In this document: piece by piece, positions 1 to 14,559 of the stretch
Numbering within the stretch: the stretch's first letter is position 1
Layout: every line of letters starts with the position of its first letter
NCBI GenBank assembly: GCA_022393335.1
Contig: JAJEKB010020536.1
Coordinates: 34,143-98,142 of the forward strand
Direction of reading: 5' to 3'
Length of the DNA: 64,000 bases
From: Macrotrachela quadricornifera
Lineage: Eukaryota; Rotifera; Eurotatoria; Philodinida; Philodinidae
Position numbers and translations under genes: made by a program
The notes under the pieces: generated by a model
Seen by the model: only the letters and a program-made list of their open reading frames with translations
Told to the model about the DNA's origin: nothing
The model's database searches: none

Positions 1-850
1 TTTACCGTAATTTTTGCATTTTTGGTATCTTATATGAAAAGCAATATAGCAACAGTATGTAGTTTGAATATTTATTTTGTGTAATTTATAATTTGTTATT
101 TAAGATAATAATGCAAATGTTTGGTGTATTTGCAGCTCCAATACTTGGTGTGTATTTACTTGGATTATTTTCATCAAGAGTCAAAAGTCGAGTGAATAAA
201 AATATTTTTCTCTTTTTTGATTTTGAATAGATTAAATGAATTCTATGTGTTATGTGTAGAGTGTTCTTGTTGCATTTTTTTTTACTGTTGTATTTCAAAT
301 ATTTATGCATCTCGGTTCGATGTTTACGGAAAGACCGATTAATACACAAGGAGGAAAATTACCAACTTCTATTGATGGATGTTCATCATCTGTCAATGTG
401 ACTATTACATCAATAAAAAATCCAAAGTAATCAAATTTTGATAGAAAGTAGAAAAAATATTGATCTTTTATTATTAGATCAAATGTATTGACAACATTAT
501 TTTTAATATCTCCTATTTGGTTTATTTTTAATGGTACAATGATCACTGTTATATTAGGATTAATTGGTACATTTATTTGTGGTAAATATATTTTAATTAA
601 AATAATATTTTATAATAAAATCATTTTAGATTCAAAAGATTCCAAAACAATCGATCCATTATTATTGGTGTCTCGACAAGAAATATTTCCTTGGTGTTCA
701 TCAGAAAAAGTAACTATACTTCTAATCGAATTTTTAATTAAGAATTTTGAATACTTTTTTTTTTAGCAAACTGTGAAACACACAGTAAAACAAAAGACTA
801 GTGAATCTTCAAAAGAGAATATCGGTGATGAAGAAGAAATTATGCTCTAG
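1..850 (+). CDS. SLC5-type sodium:solute symporter, 3' end (partial)
   Basis: The last five exons can be read as 1-54, 105-191, 260-426, 478-709 and 767-850, joined by GT-AG introns of 50, 68, 51 and 57 nt with matching phases. Together they give about 207 C-terminal residues ending at TAG 848-850. The exons contain the SLC5 hallmark GVFAAPILGVYLLGLF (the usual GPLLGLFxLGMF motif), then a membrane segment, LGSMFTERP, a PTSIDGC extracellular loop like that of monocarboxylate/multivitamin transporters, another membrane helix (FIFNGTMITVILGLIGTF), the DPLLL motif and an acidic tail (GDEEEIML). Members of this family carry organic solutes with sodium across the plasma membrane. The 5' part lies outside the window. 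The substrate cannot be told from this piece. The exon chain is read directly; the subfamily (SMCT/SMVT-like) is inferred. Confidence 0.8.
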
Positions 851-1639
851 AATTGAATTATTTCATTTATTTTATAAAACAAATTAAAGATTTGCAAATA
901 ATTAAACTTAATATTCTTAGTTTCTATCAAACCAATGATTAGTATTTTCAATTAATATATCGATCAGAGATATGCGAGACAAGGATTTTTCGTGTCTCGT
1001 CCGTTCCAGTGAAATATATTTTTCTACAGCCTCGCGGGCCTCGCACTCATCCTCGTGCAACCCGTGATGGTTTTTGCATGTTCTCAATTGAGCATAGAGT
1101 AAATGAACCACTAATATCTGATGATAATTTATTTATTTCAATCATTGCTACTGATAAATGAAAAGTTTTCAAGAAAAACAGTTTAAAATAATCAAAAGAA
1201 TTTTTATTTTTTATTGCACCTGATGAAAATAATTGCAATGAATGACGAAAATAGATAAGGAACAAAGAATAAGTGAGCTCTTCTTTCAATCGCTTGAAAA
1301 TAAACGATCAATCAATATTGAGGGAAGTTGAATTGGTAGCAAAACAATATCTATTGATTATTTTCATGGTCCAACATGGGTTGATGAAAAAATTCGGTCC
1401 TCCGCCCGCCCGAATCATTTAATTAAACAAAAGACAACTTTCCTAAAATATGATTATTTATAATTTGTTCTTTACAAGGGAGAAATAGAGGAGACTTCAG
1501 GCCTGAAATTTTATGAGATCTCTTGAAGTCTTGAAGTGTTCTGTTTCCCCTTTTGGTTCTGTATTATCAATAATAATGGTGATCATTTCGGAGATAACTC
1601 TCTGATCAGAGTCTTTGACACATAATTTTATTCTATTAA
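851..1639. other. Intergenic, no gene supported
   Basis: AT-rich DNA between the symporter and a minus-strand fragment. A small GC-richer patch (about 1025-1085) gives two overlapping short minus-strand ORFs but no splice structure or family match that I trust. There is a C-rich hexamer cluster near 1398-1412. No other structure seen. Confidence 0.4.
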
Positions 1640-1852
1640 TTAAGTTAAATCGATCAAAAAGAATGTAACTTTAACAATGATTTTGCATTGACGATTTTCT
1701 CCTTTTTCAAGTTGGAATGGTAAGCTGACTTGATTTCCTTGAACTTTAGCAGATGGATATGTTGTATTAATAATTGTAGTTTGAAGACCATTTTGAACAT
1801 CAAGATCATAAGTTTCAGAAGCAACAGTTATATTTTCATCACTCTTTGATTA

Positions 1853-3204
1853 GTGGCGTAATCACCAGGGGTGCACAGGGGTACAATACCCCCTCTGTAA
1901 ATAGTTTTGCCCCCTTGTAAATTTTTCATTGAAACAGGACGGATTTTTCTATTTATCCACCGTGAGATGGTATGTTTGTGACATTAGAGAACATCTGATT
2001 TTACGCGCACAGCAGATAAAAACTTTTTGAAACAATTGTCATAAGTATAGCCGCCTTCGACGGCTAAACATTGGAAATATACAGAGGGCTCAAAAGTAAC
2101 CAGGCATAATGGATATCCTATAATAACAGATGATAAATTGTCCATGATACTTTTCATACCTTTTTTTTATGTAGAGAGCTAGAATTTTTATCATATACAT
2201 ATCTAATCAAGATCTCTATTCATCTAAAGTTTCAGGTCTCTACACCAGCAAAAAGTATCATGAACAATTTATTACCTGTTATCACAGGATATCCTTTATG
2301 CCGGATTACCTTTGAGCCACGCTGTAGATGTGTAGAATCGATTTCTAAGAGTTTGTCCGACTAAAACTGGAATCTGCTTCAAATCTTTGATCCTGTCAAA
2401 ATGGTGGAGTTTCAAGAAAGATTAAATTTTAGACTTTCGAAACCTTGATATTTTTAATGAATATTCGGACACTAATTTCCTCAACTTTTCAAAACTGATA
2501 CCTTAGGTGTTTTCAAAATTTCCAAGATTTTTAGATTCAAGCAAACCTATCTTTCTGACAGTTCTAGGCCGATAATTAACCCATTGAAGGCGATTCAACT
2601 TTCTTAGAAAGTAATGTATGATTGAGGGTAGATCGTTGCACTTCGTATCTCATATTTTAATGTTTAAATACGTTTTACTAGAAAACAAAAGTTACACAAT
2701 TCAAACAAGCTTTATTATGGTGATTGTAGACCTCTTTACACTACATCTTACGGTATGCGGTATTTTTTTTTTTAATAAAACATTTTTAGACATTAAAATA
2801 TGAAATATCACGTGCGACCATTTATTCTGGGTCACCTGTTAGCTTTAAAATATAGTGAGACCCAACGATGGGTCTTATTGCCGCGAACGGGTTAATGAGT
2901 TTGCACATCTCCAACTGTGATATTTTTTGTAAATTTCTTGCAAAGGGAATTTTCGTATTTGAAACCCTTCAATTTTAATAAAAGTTGCCGGTGTGATCGA
3001 TTTCGCCAGTAAAAGATCTGAGGAACTCGTGAATTTCGTGGACAATACTCTTCTCTTCAAATAGATTGTAAGGGAATTTCGTAAGAGTTTATGGATTTTG
3101 GTCAACTTTGAATACTCCCAATCCTATGAAAAAAATTTTCATTCAGTATGTATAACGCTTGATAAGGCATTGCCCTCTCTGTAATTTTTTCCTGGTTTCG
3201 CCAC
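1853..3204. mobile_element. TIR DNA element, about 1.35 kb, TA-flanked
   Basis: The ends are inverted repeats: GTGGCGTAATCACCAGG at the left and the complement of GTGGCGAAACCAGG at the right, each flanked by TA (1851-1852, 3205-3206), as in TA-targeting elements. GTGGCG ends also occur in hAT elements, but no 8 bp direct repeat is visible. No transposase ORF is present; the interior has only short spurious ORFs. It interrupts a minus-strand gene and contains a nested foldback (2087-2327). Non-autonomous. Confidence 0.6.
2087..2327. mobile_element. Nested foldback element, about 240 bp
   Basis: Two arms of about 72 bp, about 2089-2162 and 2252-2325, are near-perfect inverted copies. They start GGCTCAAAAGTAACCAGGCA and include GATATCCT and ATGATACTTTT. 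The central loop is about 90 bp. No ORF. It lies wholly inside the 1853-3204 element, so it is the younger insertion. Confidence 0.65.
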
Positions 3205-3577
3205 TACTGTTCACGGCTCATCTTTTCGTATATTGAGTTGATCACCATTAAGCAATTATCTCTAATTGACTGAAGAAAAAGTATAGAACTAAGTTTCCTT
3301 CTTACCTTTTGAATTTGGTATAGACATTATTAGATTTATAATTTGAGCGTTCGAATCCGCTTATGTAACTATGAAATAGGAAATAGAATAGCATAAGAGT
3401 GCTTCAAAAGTTAGTAGCAACCGATGCATAAATCTTAGAATAAAAAGAGAAAGAAAGCTTTATTGAGCATAATGAATTTTATTAATAATTGCAAAACTCA
3501 TCGATCTGACATATGTAATGTGCATCGATGAATGTATGTCCGCCTTTGCATAAAAGGCATTAGGCTTCTTACATAGG

Positions 3578-3765
3578 AGGTATCCAATAGTAGTGGTAAC
3601 GAAATTTTAGTACCACATATTAATCTTGATAAAACTTTCTTTTTACATAAGATGATAGAGAAAAGAAATGCTCAATCTTTCTATGCTAATTAGTCTCCAA
3701 AAAGGAAGAAACTTCTGAGCGATCAAATATCAGTACAACGAAAACGAGATTTTTGTTTTGATAAA

Positions 3766-3802
<37 letters not shown>

Positions 3803-4313
3803 CCTGTCACATTCTCCTATCATTAGATATGTTTCATTTAAACAACAGAATATGGTACAACGATGGAGTGTGAAAAAATCTACATTTTATAAAGAAAACT
3901 ATGTTAAAATACGATAGGATAAAACGTATACATCTTTCTCTACAAAGAAAAACTCGTTTTTTTAACGTTCAGATTTGGTCGGTTAGACTTTTGTTCCTTT
4001 CTGAAAGCGAGTTGTAGAGCTTTTCACGCTTCATCTTGTGGGATATTTCTTTTTTTTATTAATACAACGTATTCAGCGATAGTAAAATGGAATGGAAAGG
4101 GACCTCACTTTTTATACCGCACCCGTTATGGTCTCCTGTAACTAGCTAGCATTCAACAAAAAACAGTTCTTATCTTCTCTTTTATCATTATTATATTAGT
4201 TCAATAGTGATCAAATAGAATAGAAAGATAGTGCATTTTTTTCTCTATCATCCTATGTAAAAAGAAACTTTTATCAAGGTTAATATGTTGTTGCCACTAC
4301 TTTTGGATATCCC
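3578..4313. mobile_element. TIR element with about 110 bp arms
   Basis: The left arm (about 3580-3690) and right arm (about 4205-4313) are inverted copies that begin GG(A)TATCCAAxAGTAGTGG and contain CTTGATAAAA, TTTCTTTTTACATA and GATGATAGAGAAAA. The interior carries a (TA)n tract at about 3768-3799 and a segment (4015-4145, TTTTCACGCTTCATCTTGTG...) also found near 8517-8650. No coding capacity. The same arm vocabulary recurs at 13299-14246 and 17860-18145. Confidence 0.65.
3768..3799. repeat. (TA)n microsatellite
   Basis: An uninterrupted run of alternating TA of about 30 bp inside the TIR element. Confidence 0.9.
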
Positions 4314-4372
4314 CATGTATCATACATATAACAAACGGATTAGGTTTTTTACAAAAAACAAAGAAATAACGA

Positions 4373-5557
4373 TCAGATCTTTCTCAATATAACATAATGT
4401 ACATGATTTCGGGTTGATTCCATTAATTTTATATCTTCATTTGATTCAGTTCGTCTTTCAAATTCACTGTAAATTTCTTCAATAATCTTCAGTTTTTCTT
4501 TTTCATCTCTCTTTGTGTCTAAGGCATTTTTTAAGCTGGCCTCTGACCAACTGCGGACAAATTCAGTATACTTCTTTGCATATTCATCCAAACTAATCTT
4601 TCCTTGTTTATAATCAACATAAATCGGTGGCTCCATATCCATTTTATCAGCGACAATTACTTCAAAATTCGTTTCTTTTAATATATTCTCATCAGTTAAT
4701 TCATCTAATGTACGATGATAAGCGGCCAGATTAAAATTTAATACTTCGTCGTGAGTTAGAATGTCTACAACTGAATAATAGAGATTTTGATAGGAAGAAA
4801 GATTAATTTGACGTTTTACAAAAAGAGGACCAACACATAGCAGAACACCACCTAAAATAGAAAGAACATATACATATTTCAGCTGGATTTCATGTACCAT
4901 AGGATTCATTCGTTTTTTTATATGATGTTTTAAGTTTAACATACCTTTCTTTAATTCTTTGGACCTATTTTGTAGAAATAACTTGTAATCATTGTATGCT
5001 TGTTGTTTCCATAGTTGATATTCTTCTTGTTTAACTTCAACAGCACTAATACAACATTGATCTGTAATCTTACATGGTACTTTTGAAATCCAATTGATTG
5101 ATGTAGATGTGTAAGCAAAATGTACAGAATCTGAAGGCATAATCTGTTCATAGAATGACTTTCCTGTTGCCAGAGTTGTCACATGTTGATCATGAGGGAA
5201 ATGTTCTTCGACTGTTTTAAATAGTGTTGTCCAATCATTTGTTGGTAAATCATTGAATACTATTAAGACATTGAATGAAGATATTGTTGAGTATTTTTTT
5301 CGTAAGGTAGATAAAATTTCTTTGATTGCTATTACGGAATTTGCACCTTGTGAACAACCATAATCGACAATTGTAAATGAAGTAGAAAGATCAGAAGTAT
5401 TAGTAGCAGCGGCTTGACATTCTAGAACAGCTTGTTGAATATATGGAAATGATCGTAATACAGAATTAAGTTGTGGTGCACTATTTTGATTGTAGTGTTC
5501 GTTTTGTTTCATAACATTCATATGTTCGATAGGGGTTGATATTGTTGAGGATAACAT
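4373..5557 (-). CDS. SABATH-family SAM-dependent carboxyl methyltransferase
   Basis: SABATH enzymes move a methyl group from S-adenosylmethionine to carboxyl groups of small acids (or to ring nitrogens) and act in the cytosol. Visible family features, numbered on the unspliced frame: HYNQNSAPQ at 21-29 (usual SYAxNS), SAM-binding VDYGCSQGANS at 64-74, FNDLPTNDW at 101-109, and TSTSINWIS at 150-158 (family SSxxxHWLS, with N for the substrate-site H). Residues 205-235 are best read as a 93 nt intron (minus strand 4944 to 4852; GTATGTT...TTTTAG). Removing it gives KELKKGGVLLCVG, matching the family's ELxPGGxLV strand, and a protein of about 363 aa, the usual size. The C-terminal half has the expected helical EYAKKYTEFVRSWSE cap. 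The start is ATG 5555-5557. SABATH genes are mainly plant genes, so transfer is plausible. The substrate is unknown. Confidence 0.85.
   Translation of the reverse strand: MLSSTISTPIEHMNVMKQNEHYNQNSAPQLNSVLRSFPYIQQAVLECQAAATNTSDLSTSFTIVDYGCSQGANSVIAIKEILSTLRKKYSTISSFNVLIVFNDLPTNDWTTLFKTVEEHFPHDQHVTTLATGKSFYEQIMPSDSVHFAYTSTSINWISKVPCKITDQCCISAVEVKQEEYQLWKQQAYNDYKLFLQNRSKELKKGMLNLKHHIKKRMNPMVHEIQLKYVYVLSILGGVLLCVGPLFVKRQINLSSYQNLYYSVVDILTHDEVLNFNLAAYHRTLDELTDENILKETNFEVIVADKMDMEPPIYVDYKQGKISLDEYAKKYTEFVRSWSEASLKNALDTKRDEKEKLKIIEEIYSEFERRTESNEDIKLMESTRNHVHYVILRKI
4852..4944 (-). other. Probable 93 nt in-frame intron of the SABATH gene
   Basis: On the minus strand the segment starts GTATGTTAAAC and ends CTATTTTAG. 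Its length is 31 codons with no stop, so an ORF finder reads straight through it. The encoded KHHIKKRMNPMVHEIQLKYV has no place in the family and splits the conserved KG|GVLL motif. Confidence 0.75.
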
Positions 5558-6105
5558 ATCGAAGAATAGTTGTCAACAGAAAAAGATCCGCATGTATAAT
5601 TATTGTAAGAGGTGCAGAATGAAAGGATATTTGCCTTTCTCTTTTTTTTTTTGTTCTACATTAAAAGAATCATGAAGAAAGAAAAGGAAAAAAAACGGAG
5701 ATGGTACGTTTTTTTTTTGCATTCTCATTGTTTATGCCATCGTTCGAAAGAAAGAAAGAAAGAAAGAAAGAAAGGATGATATTACAAAGAAAATAGTTTG
5801 TTTGTCCAACGAATCAGATTGTAGGATATGATAGAGGGTGCAAAATACCAATTAACCAATAACTATATACGTTCTTTTCAATAAAGCTCGATCAAAGATA
5901 GTTGAACATATCATTTTCAACAATCAATAAAAACAACAATTGAAGATGAAGGATATTATAGCACGAATTGAAAATGAGAAGAAAGATGTGGAATGATCGT
6001 AATAGAAATGTATTTCTTTTAACCTATGACAGAGGATCATTGCGAATATAATTTTACTAGCGGAGATACCCGATGAAAATAGAATATGGTTAGAGTTTTG
6101 CATCT
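5558..6105. other. Intergenic with GAAA microsatellite
   Basis: Upstream region of the SABATH gene. It holds poly-T/poly-A runs and a (GAAA)n tract at about 5747-5775. A short minus ORF starts in the neighbouring minisatellite and is not credited. No other feature seen. Confidence 0.5.
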
Positions 6106-6106
6106 T

Positions 6107-6515
6107 CCATCCGAGTTTTTCTGTTGTACATAACATGTCTTCTACAGGACCGTTCCCCGCTGGCTGAGCCATCTGCGACAGAAATTTTCCCGTCACTCCT
6201 GAAACCTCTATAGCAGGACTTTTACTGGTATGTGTCATGCATCTTTAACAGGATTGTTCCTGCTCTGCGTTAGGTATTCGCCATAGAACTCTTCTTGTCG
6301 TGCGTGATACCTCTTTCATAGGACTTTTTTTATCGTACCTGGAGTCTCTGCTACAGAGCTTTTCCCGTAGTGCGTGGGGTATTTTTCACAGAGTATTTCC
6401 CACCGTGCGTGAGGTATCTTTCACAGAGAATTTCTCACCGTGCCTGGAGTATCTTTCACAGAACTTTTCCTGCCGTGCTTAAGGCAACTTCAGTGGGACT
6501 CTTCTCATCGGGCTC
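6107..6515. repeat. Minisatellite, 35 bp period, about 11 copies
   Basis: The ACAG(A/G)A core recurs at 6142, 6177, 6212, 6247, 6282, 6317, 6352, 6387, 6422 and 6457, exactly 35 bp apart. Each unit reads roughly cACAGAacTTTTCCcgcCG followed by TGCgtgaGGTATCTTT. Copies diverge by about 15-35% but keep the length. The array is GC-richer than its surroundings and sits at the left of a repeat-rich stretch that ends at about 7517. Short ORFs over it on both strands are by-products of the repeat. Confidence 0.8.
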
Positions 6516-6519
6516 TAGC

Positions 6520-7520
6520 TGACACCCTCACTCGCATCCACTTTGGACACGATCACTCTCAAAATTGCATTGAACTGCGTCATTTGATTAGAAAGTGAAT
6601 AAAATCACAGTCTCTTACGACTTGGATGAAGTTTCACGCACGCCTTCCTTTCTCACCCACAATCACTCTGCCGACTTTCATTAGCACACTCAAGGAACTG
6701 ATGCAGATAGTTCTGTGACGCTATCTCTCACAATGACTAAATATATAGCGAACAGACTCATCAGAATCTCGATCTGTATTGATCGCGATGAAATTTCACC
6801 CAGCCCCTTTCACGCACCCCGTTTGGTGGTTTCAACCTCAAGATGACTTTCCTCAGAAGCTAAGGAAGTATTGTGAAAACTTTTGTGACGCTAGCTATCA
6901 CACGAACTGACTGCATAGCGAACAGACAAACGTTCTTCTTTAAATATATAGATACGTAATTGTTGTGAGTCAAAAAAAACAGCGAATACGTTGCTTCTGC
7001 GAGTCATAGAAAACTAATGAATACATTATGGTTGTGAATCAAGGAATCACTTGTATACATTTTTTTCTCTTTTAACCTATTAGAAACCTTCGGTTTTCAC
7101 ATTTCGACCAAAGAACCATCGATACAAAATAATTAATCTTAGAATCATAACAAATTCGCTAAATTTCTGAAAAATTCATGCATATCTCATTGCCACATGA
7201 CATGGTTGAAATTTCACCCAAACACCTTCATTTTACTCCTATTAATGGTAACAACACTCTTTCAGCCCTCAACTGGACTCAGAAAAGCAACGCGGAAAGT
7301 TTGGTAGCGTTACTTAAGAAAATACTATTTGGGTGAAATTTCACCCACACCCACACACCCCAAACTCACACCCTCGGTGGGTGATCGCGCTAAGACCTTC
7401 CTCCGGACCTGGGGATGCACCATGGAAAGTTTGATGCTCGTAGCTTTTACAGGAACGGAATGCATAGCGAACAGACAGACAAACAGACAGACATTCTTCT
7501 TTATATATATAGATTAACAT
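6520..7520. repeat. Degenerate repeats ending in CAGACAGACA / TATATATAG tail
   Basis: Related segments contain GAAxTTTCACxCAxxCC (about 6630, 6790, 7210 and 7331), and three of them close with AGCGAACAGAC (about 6740, 6920 and 7470). The last ends GAACAGACAGACAAACAG, then ATTCTTCTTTATATATATAG at about 7517; a second copy of that tail occurs at about 6920-6955. This looks like the 3' part of a non-coding mobile element present in partial tandem copies. No protein-coding part seen. Confidence 0.5.
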
Positions 7521-7525
7521 AATGT

Positions 7526-8093
7526 GATGAAAGATCCATATCTGTAGAAAGATAATTATAAAACTAGTTAGATATCAAGGAGTCCTTTTTTTTACTTTGT
7601 TAGAGTCGACCAGAAGAATCATGTTTATAATGTTTCTAGCATAATTTATGCATCTATTTAGATTTTTCTAATCATATCTTAAACAGAGTCTTGTATACAA
7701 ATTGATGATTTATTACGGTAAGCGGCAAGATCACATATTTGATCTCAAAACAATGGATTCTCCTCGACATAAAAACTCATATCTCGACAAAAATGAACAG
7801 GAATGAATGAGAAAGAAAATTTATATATATATACATTCCTAAGGGAAAAGTTTAGAGAAAAATAGTTGAGGAGTTCATAGGCTAGATTTCGTTTGAGAAA
7901 AATTTTGGGTTTGAAAGAATATAATCTTATTGAGTTTTTTTGCGCGAATTAAGAAGATTATATTGGGTTTTATTCATTCTCCTCGAAATATCAATTTTTA
8001 AGTTGAAAAGAACTTGTTTTCAAGATCAAGTATATAACGGGTGGTCCAGAATAAATGGGTAGCTTAGTATTTTATCGATTTCTTTCTTATTTT
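7526..8093. other. AT-rich intergenic, nothing recognised
   Basis: Low-complexity AT-rich sequence with no ORF, repeat or RNA-like structure that I can support. Confidence 0.5.
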
Positions 8094-8768
8094 CTCTTAC
8101 AATTAAGAAATTTTTTTTATCAAAATATGGAGCTTGAAATTCTCTATAAAACTATATACTGCTGAAATGAAAACCTAGTTTAAAAGTATTTGAAAAACGA
8201 TGATGAATAAAAATATATAAAATGTTTTATTTTGTAACTGATTAAGCACAATGATTGCCTACACTTTGTTTTCTAAATTTTCATTACTTATTTCACTATA
8301 TTAAAAAAAGAAACTATATGAAAAGACACAGCGTTAAATGCTGTACAATTTACATAAGAGTGATTGTTTAATAATTGCACTTTTTGTTCTCAAAATGGAC
8401 ATAACTTTGAGCAACTAGATTTTGACCATCTGGAAATAATTTTTTTTTAAGATGCACGATAAATTTATTCTTTTCCTATCTTATTTACTTATGATTGCTC
8501 TTAGTAAATTGTAGAACTTTTCACGCTGCGTCTTGTGGTATATTAAATTTCTTTCTAATAAAGCATATCAGACAATAACAAGGTGAAGTGGGGAAAAATA
8601 TATGCAAATTATGGTCATTCGTTATGCCTAACTAGTTAGAAAGTAGAGCATTTTATATATTTTTGCTTTTAATTTGTTTTTCCAGTAGATTTTCGTTTTG
8701 AAAGTATATATTTTAGTAGAGAATTTCAAGCTTCGCATTTTGATAAAAATATTTCTTGATTGTAAGAA
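8094..8768. mobile_element. TIR element (MITE-like), about 0.7 kb
   Basis: The left arm (about 8094-8160, CTTACAATTAAGAAAT...CTTGAAATTCTCTA) and right arm (about 8695-8768) are inverted copies. The true ends may lie further out (about 8040 and 8800), where similarity is weak. The internal part at 8511-8650 (TTTTCACGCTGCGTCTTGTGG...) matches the 3578-4313 element interior. No ORF. Confidence 0.55.
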
Positions 8769-11100
8769 AAAAAAGCTTATCAGTGCGGTCCCTCAGGGAC
8801 TATAATGTGGAACTCACAATTCATTGAAAAATTTGTTTATTGATGATATGATTTAATTGTATTGTCTAGTTTATTTCATGACAGAGATGTATTTAGAATT
8901 ATTGTTATTTATCAACATTAATATGATATGTGTTTTATTTTGTTTAATTGAGCATATTTGGTTAAATTTTTTTAATTGAGGGGGCATAGGGACATTGAAT
9001 GAGTAATGAACTATGAAAAATAAATATAGTTTTTTCCGTATGAATCAGATATTTTCGTGACGTATTTATTTTTAAAGATAGAGATTTAAAAACGTACCGT
9101 TGATCAGTATTGTTTTATTTTTTATTCGCACCTATTATATGAATAATATACTATATAGAAAATGATACTATAGTAAAAGAAAACAGGTGTTAATTTGAAG
9201 CAGGAAAAAATGGTGATAAGGTTAAAATCGTGTTCTTCCTAATTTTTTAGATTTATTTCCGACCAAAAAAAGGAAGAGCTGTCTATCCTGTTGTTTTGCT
9301 CTCATGTTTATTTGTTTAAAAAAACAAAAAGTAAATTGTTATTTATTTTCGTTTCAAGGCGCCTCTAACGAAAAATAAATGAAGTACCTGAAATGAGACG
9401 CTCCCCTATTGCCAAATATTAACAAACAAAACAATTTCTTTTTGTTTAATAATTTTATTGGAAAATTTTTACGGTTTTAATTATGATTTTTCTTTTAGAA
9501 ACATCATCTTGATAATGTTGTTATGAAAAAATTTTCCATATTAATTTTCAAACGTTTGATATACTCATTAGTATATTTTCATTCAATCGTCTAGTAGAGA
9601 CACTTCATTTCTTTTACTACTTATGTATGTTGGAAAAAAAGTAACTGACGATGTAGGAATTTTGATCAAAGAATGAACTGTCAATATAACAACTAGATTT
9701 TGCAATTGGAGAGAAAAAAAAAATAAATTAAAAAAGAAAAGAAGAACGATAAAATCATTGATTTGACAAATACATTGTTTCACACGCATACATTATTAAA
9801 CACAACAACGAAACAATAGCAAAAAGACTGAAGGTAATCATCGATTGATTTTTTTTTTATTAAAGGAATATCTTGCAAATGTATATATTAAGTTCTTGTT
9901 AATAATAATATTTTATTTATATAATTGAAGAATTTTAAATTTGAGATCTTAATTTGAGAAAAAAATTCAATTTGATTCATCTGTACATACAGAAGTATCA
10001 TTGTAAAGAAATTTTGTTCATTTTTCTGATTTTTCAATATTTTTATATTTTAACAATTTTCATAATTCACAATAAAAATATTAGGGATAGAAAATCTTCA
10101 CCTATGTCGTTTCTTTCAACAAATGCAATTTAGTTATGCAGTGATTGCGCTTGTATTGTGAACCTTAATTGAAAAACAGCATGATGTAGTTACGAGTATC
10201 TCTCGATTTTTTATTATAATTATGTGCAGCTGCGATTTCTTCATCGTAGATAGGCCTAAATGCATCGCAATTCAACCGTAATCGAACAGATGAGCCGGAC
10301 AATTTTCAATCTGATTGTTCTTATTTGAAATAAATAAAATTTTATTTCAAATATTTGAATAGATTTTTAAAAAAATCTTGTCTTTCTCTCTTAGTAAGAT
10401 TTTATGGACGTGCACATATAATAGTTAACGAATCGCCATTATATATCTTAATTTAGATTATATTTTCTAATGTAAGTAAATAGCTGAATAATGAAAAAGC
10501 TTGCCTTATTTAAAATAAAATATGTTCGAATCTTCGCATGACGCCTATTTCTAATGAAAACCAGTGGCTCAAGTAGCTTACGCTTTTTTTATCCCTGTTT
10601 AATTGATTTTTTTTATAAAATCGGTTTTTTCTATGTTGAACACAACGAATTTTATAACCTAATGATTATTTTCTAGCGTTATCCTTAATAAATTATAGAA
10701 ACTCATTAATTAAACAAAAATAGACAATATGACTAATACCAGCGACTGGAGGGTGTTAACAAATATAAGAAGGCGTGATTTTCACTAAAATTAGGCAATA
10801 TTCGAAGAGTTAAAAACTATTCACTGAATGTTTCAAATGTAACATGATGAGATTCAACGAGTATAATCGATTAATAATAACAGTTGTAGCCTGAAGCAAT
10901 TATATTTGTAAAAACTAAAATAATTTACTAAAGACCGTCGCAACAGCAATTAATTTTTATTCGCTTTCATGGTTAATGTCTTTTCTTTTCTCAACAGGTT
11001 ATGATGTTTGCATAATATCGAAAAACAAATCATTCAATAAAAATTTTCATATATTCTAATATATAAAAAAGTTACACTTCAAATATATAAAAAGCAAAAG
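8769..11100. other. AT-rich intergenic with one small foldback
   Basis: Mostly featureless. A small inverted repeat lies at about 9305-9460 (TTTATTTTCGTT / AACGAAAAATAAA inner arms and AACAAAAAGTAAATTGTT / AACAATTTCTTTTTGTT outer arms). A coding-looking minus-strand stretch at about 10160-10320 lacks clear splice sites and is not called. TATA-like sequence precedes the ATG at 11101. Confidence 0.4.
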
Positions 11101-14539
<3,439 letters not shown>

Positions 14540-14559
14540 AAAGAGACCGATGGTCCAAA

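Larger units (their letters stand above)
1640..3345 (-). pseudogene. Unknown minus-strand gene split by a DNA element
   Basis: Minus-strand coding sequence runs from about 3345 to 3207 and resumes at 1850, ending at a stop at 1640-1642. The upstream part starts at MSIPNSK, has a probable short intron (about 3252-3300), and reads DNCLMVINSIYEKMSREQ. The downstream part reads SDENITVASETYDLDVQNG and ends VKVTFFLIDLT. The two pieces are separated by a TA-flanked element (1853-3204). Joining them at one TA puts a TAA in the path, so either the gene was already broken, the splice is different, or the junction has changed since. I do not recognise the family; the downstream part looks like a beta-rich domain of about 65 residues. 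Codon use resembles the intact genes nearby. Confidence 0.4.

Noticed and set aside
917..1289. Two overlapping minus-strand ORFs with an HHGLHEDECEAREAVEKY stretch, faintly like an Smr-type motif.
   Set aside because: Overlapping frames, no splice signals, and the match is too short to support a family.
6107..6515. CRISPR-like regular array.
   Set aside because: Units are contiguous 35 bp tandem repeats without unique spacers, in a eukaryotic sequence.
10160..10320. Minus-strand open stretch with DAFRPIYDEEIAAAHNYN.
   Set aside because: Looks exon-like, but the preceding TGA and missing acceptor leave no workable gene model.
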